Below, in pieces: positions 5,801 to 5,843 of a stretch of 5,843 nucleotides of DNA (within the stretch, counting starts at the first letter, position 1; each line of letters begins with the position of its first letter). The stretch comes from Euryarchaeota archaeon UBA182 (GTDB taxonomy: Archaea; Thermoplasmatota; Poseidoniia; Poseidoniales; Thalassarchaeaceae): contig DAGH01000008.1 in the NCBI GenBank assembly GCA_002495675.1, positions 1 to 5,843 of the forward strand, written 5' to 3'. The translations under genes and the position numbers were made by a program. Under the pieces are notes generated by a model. It made no database searches. It had not been told where the DNA came from and worked only from the letters and a program-made list of their open reading frames with translations.

Positions 5801-5843
5801 TCACTTCCTCATTAGGCTGTCAGCCTGCTTCGCCCACTTGTCC
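5801..5843 (-). CDS. Probable 3' end of an unidentified gene (entering from the right edge)
   Basis: From the right edge on the minus strand one frame reads DKWAKQADSLMRK and then stops with TGA at 5803-5801. The charged, amphipathic, helix-like composition resembles a real C-terminus. The other two minus-strand frames also stop within the fragment, so the call rests only on composition and on the 45-nt promoter-bearing gap before the next gene. Thirteen residues are too few to name a family. Confidence 0.4.
   Translation of the reverse strand, partial: DKWAKQADSLMRK

Noticed and set aside
5532..5804. A 90-codon minus-strand frame overlapping the DUF2493 gene
   Set aside because: It is in a shifted frame of the DUF2493 gene, whose own frame has clear SLOG motifs, and its translation is His/Arg/Gly-rich shadow sequence.

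Overview
The window looks like a fragment of a marine planktonic archaeon, most likely Marine Group II/III Euryarchaeota (Poseidoniales or close relatives). This is an inference from three things. It carries GatD, the archaea-specific subunit of the Glu-tRNA(Gln) amidotransferase. AT-rich TATA-like boxes sit about 27 nt before three of the four complete gene starts, as in leaderless archaeal transcription. The leftmost gene encodes a secreted protein ending in Cys-rich GTYQPST / LDADAG-type repeats, which I associate with this group. No RNA gene, insertion sequence, CRISPR array or convincing terminator was found.

Layout. Positions 1-2330 (minus strand) are a single open frame, cut by the left edge, encoding at least 776 residues. 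It is an exported right-handed beta-helix protein with an inserted domain resembling GH141-like polysaccharide-acting enzymes, and it ends in ephrin-receptor-like Cys repeats. A compact divergent promoter region (2331-2393) separates it from gatD (2394-3776, plus). After 42 nt comes an acyl-CoA carboxylase carboxyltransferase subunit (3819-5291, plus). It has a well conserved C-terminal half but an unusual N-terminal half. Convergent to it, with a 14-nt gap, lies a small DUF2493/SLOG-type nucleotide-binding protein (5306-5755, minus). The right edge holds a probable 3' end of another minus-strand gene (5801-5843).

How the genes relate. There is no obvious single pathway. GatD is translation housekeeping, normally acting with GatE, which is not in the window. 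The carboxyltransferase would need a biotin carboxylase and a biotin carrier protein, also not present. The beta-helix protein is probably a cell-surface or secreted enzyme or adhesin acting on marine glycans. Each gene appears able to have its own promoter, so shared function should not be read from adjacency. The points most worth a second look are the remodelled N-terminal half of the carboxyltransferase and the calcium-loop/Cys-rich insertion inside the enzyme-like domain of the beta-helix protein. I see no clear evidence for a wholly new multi-gene system here.
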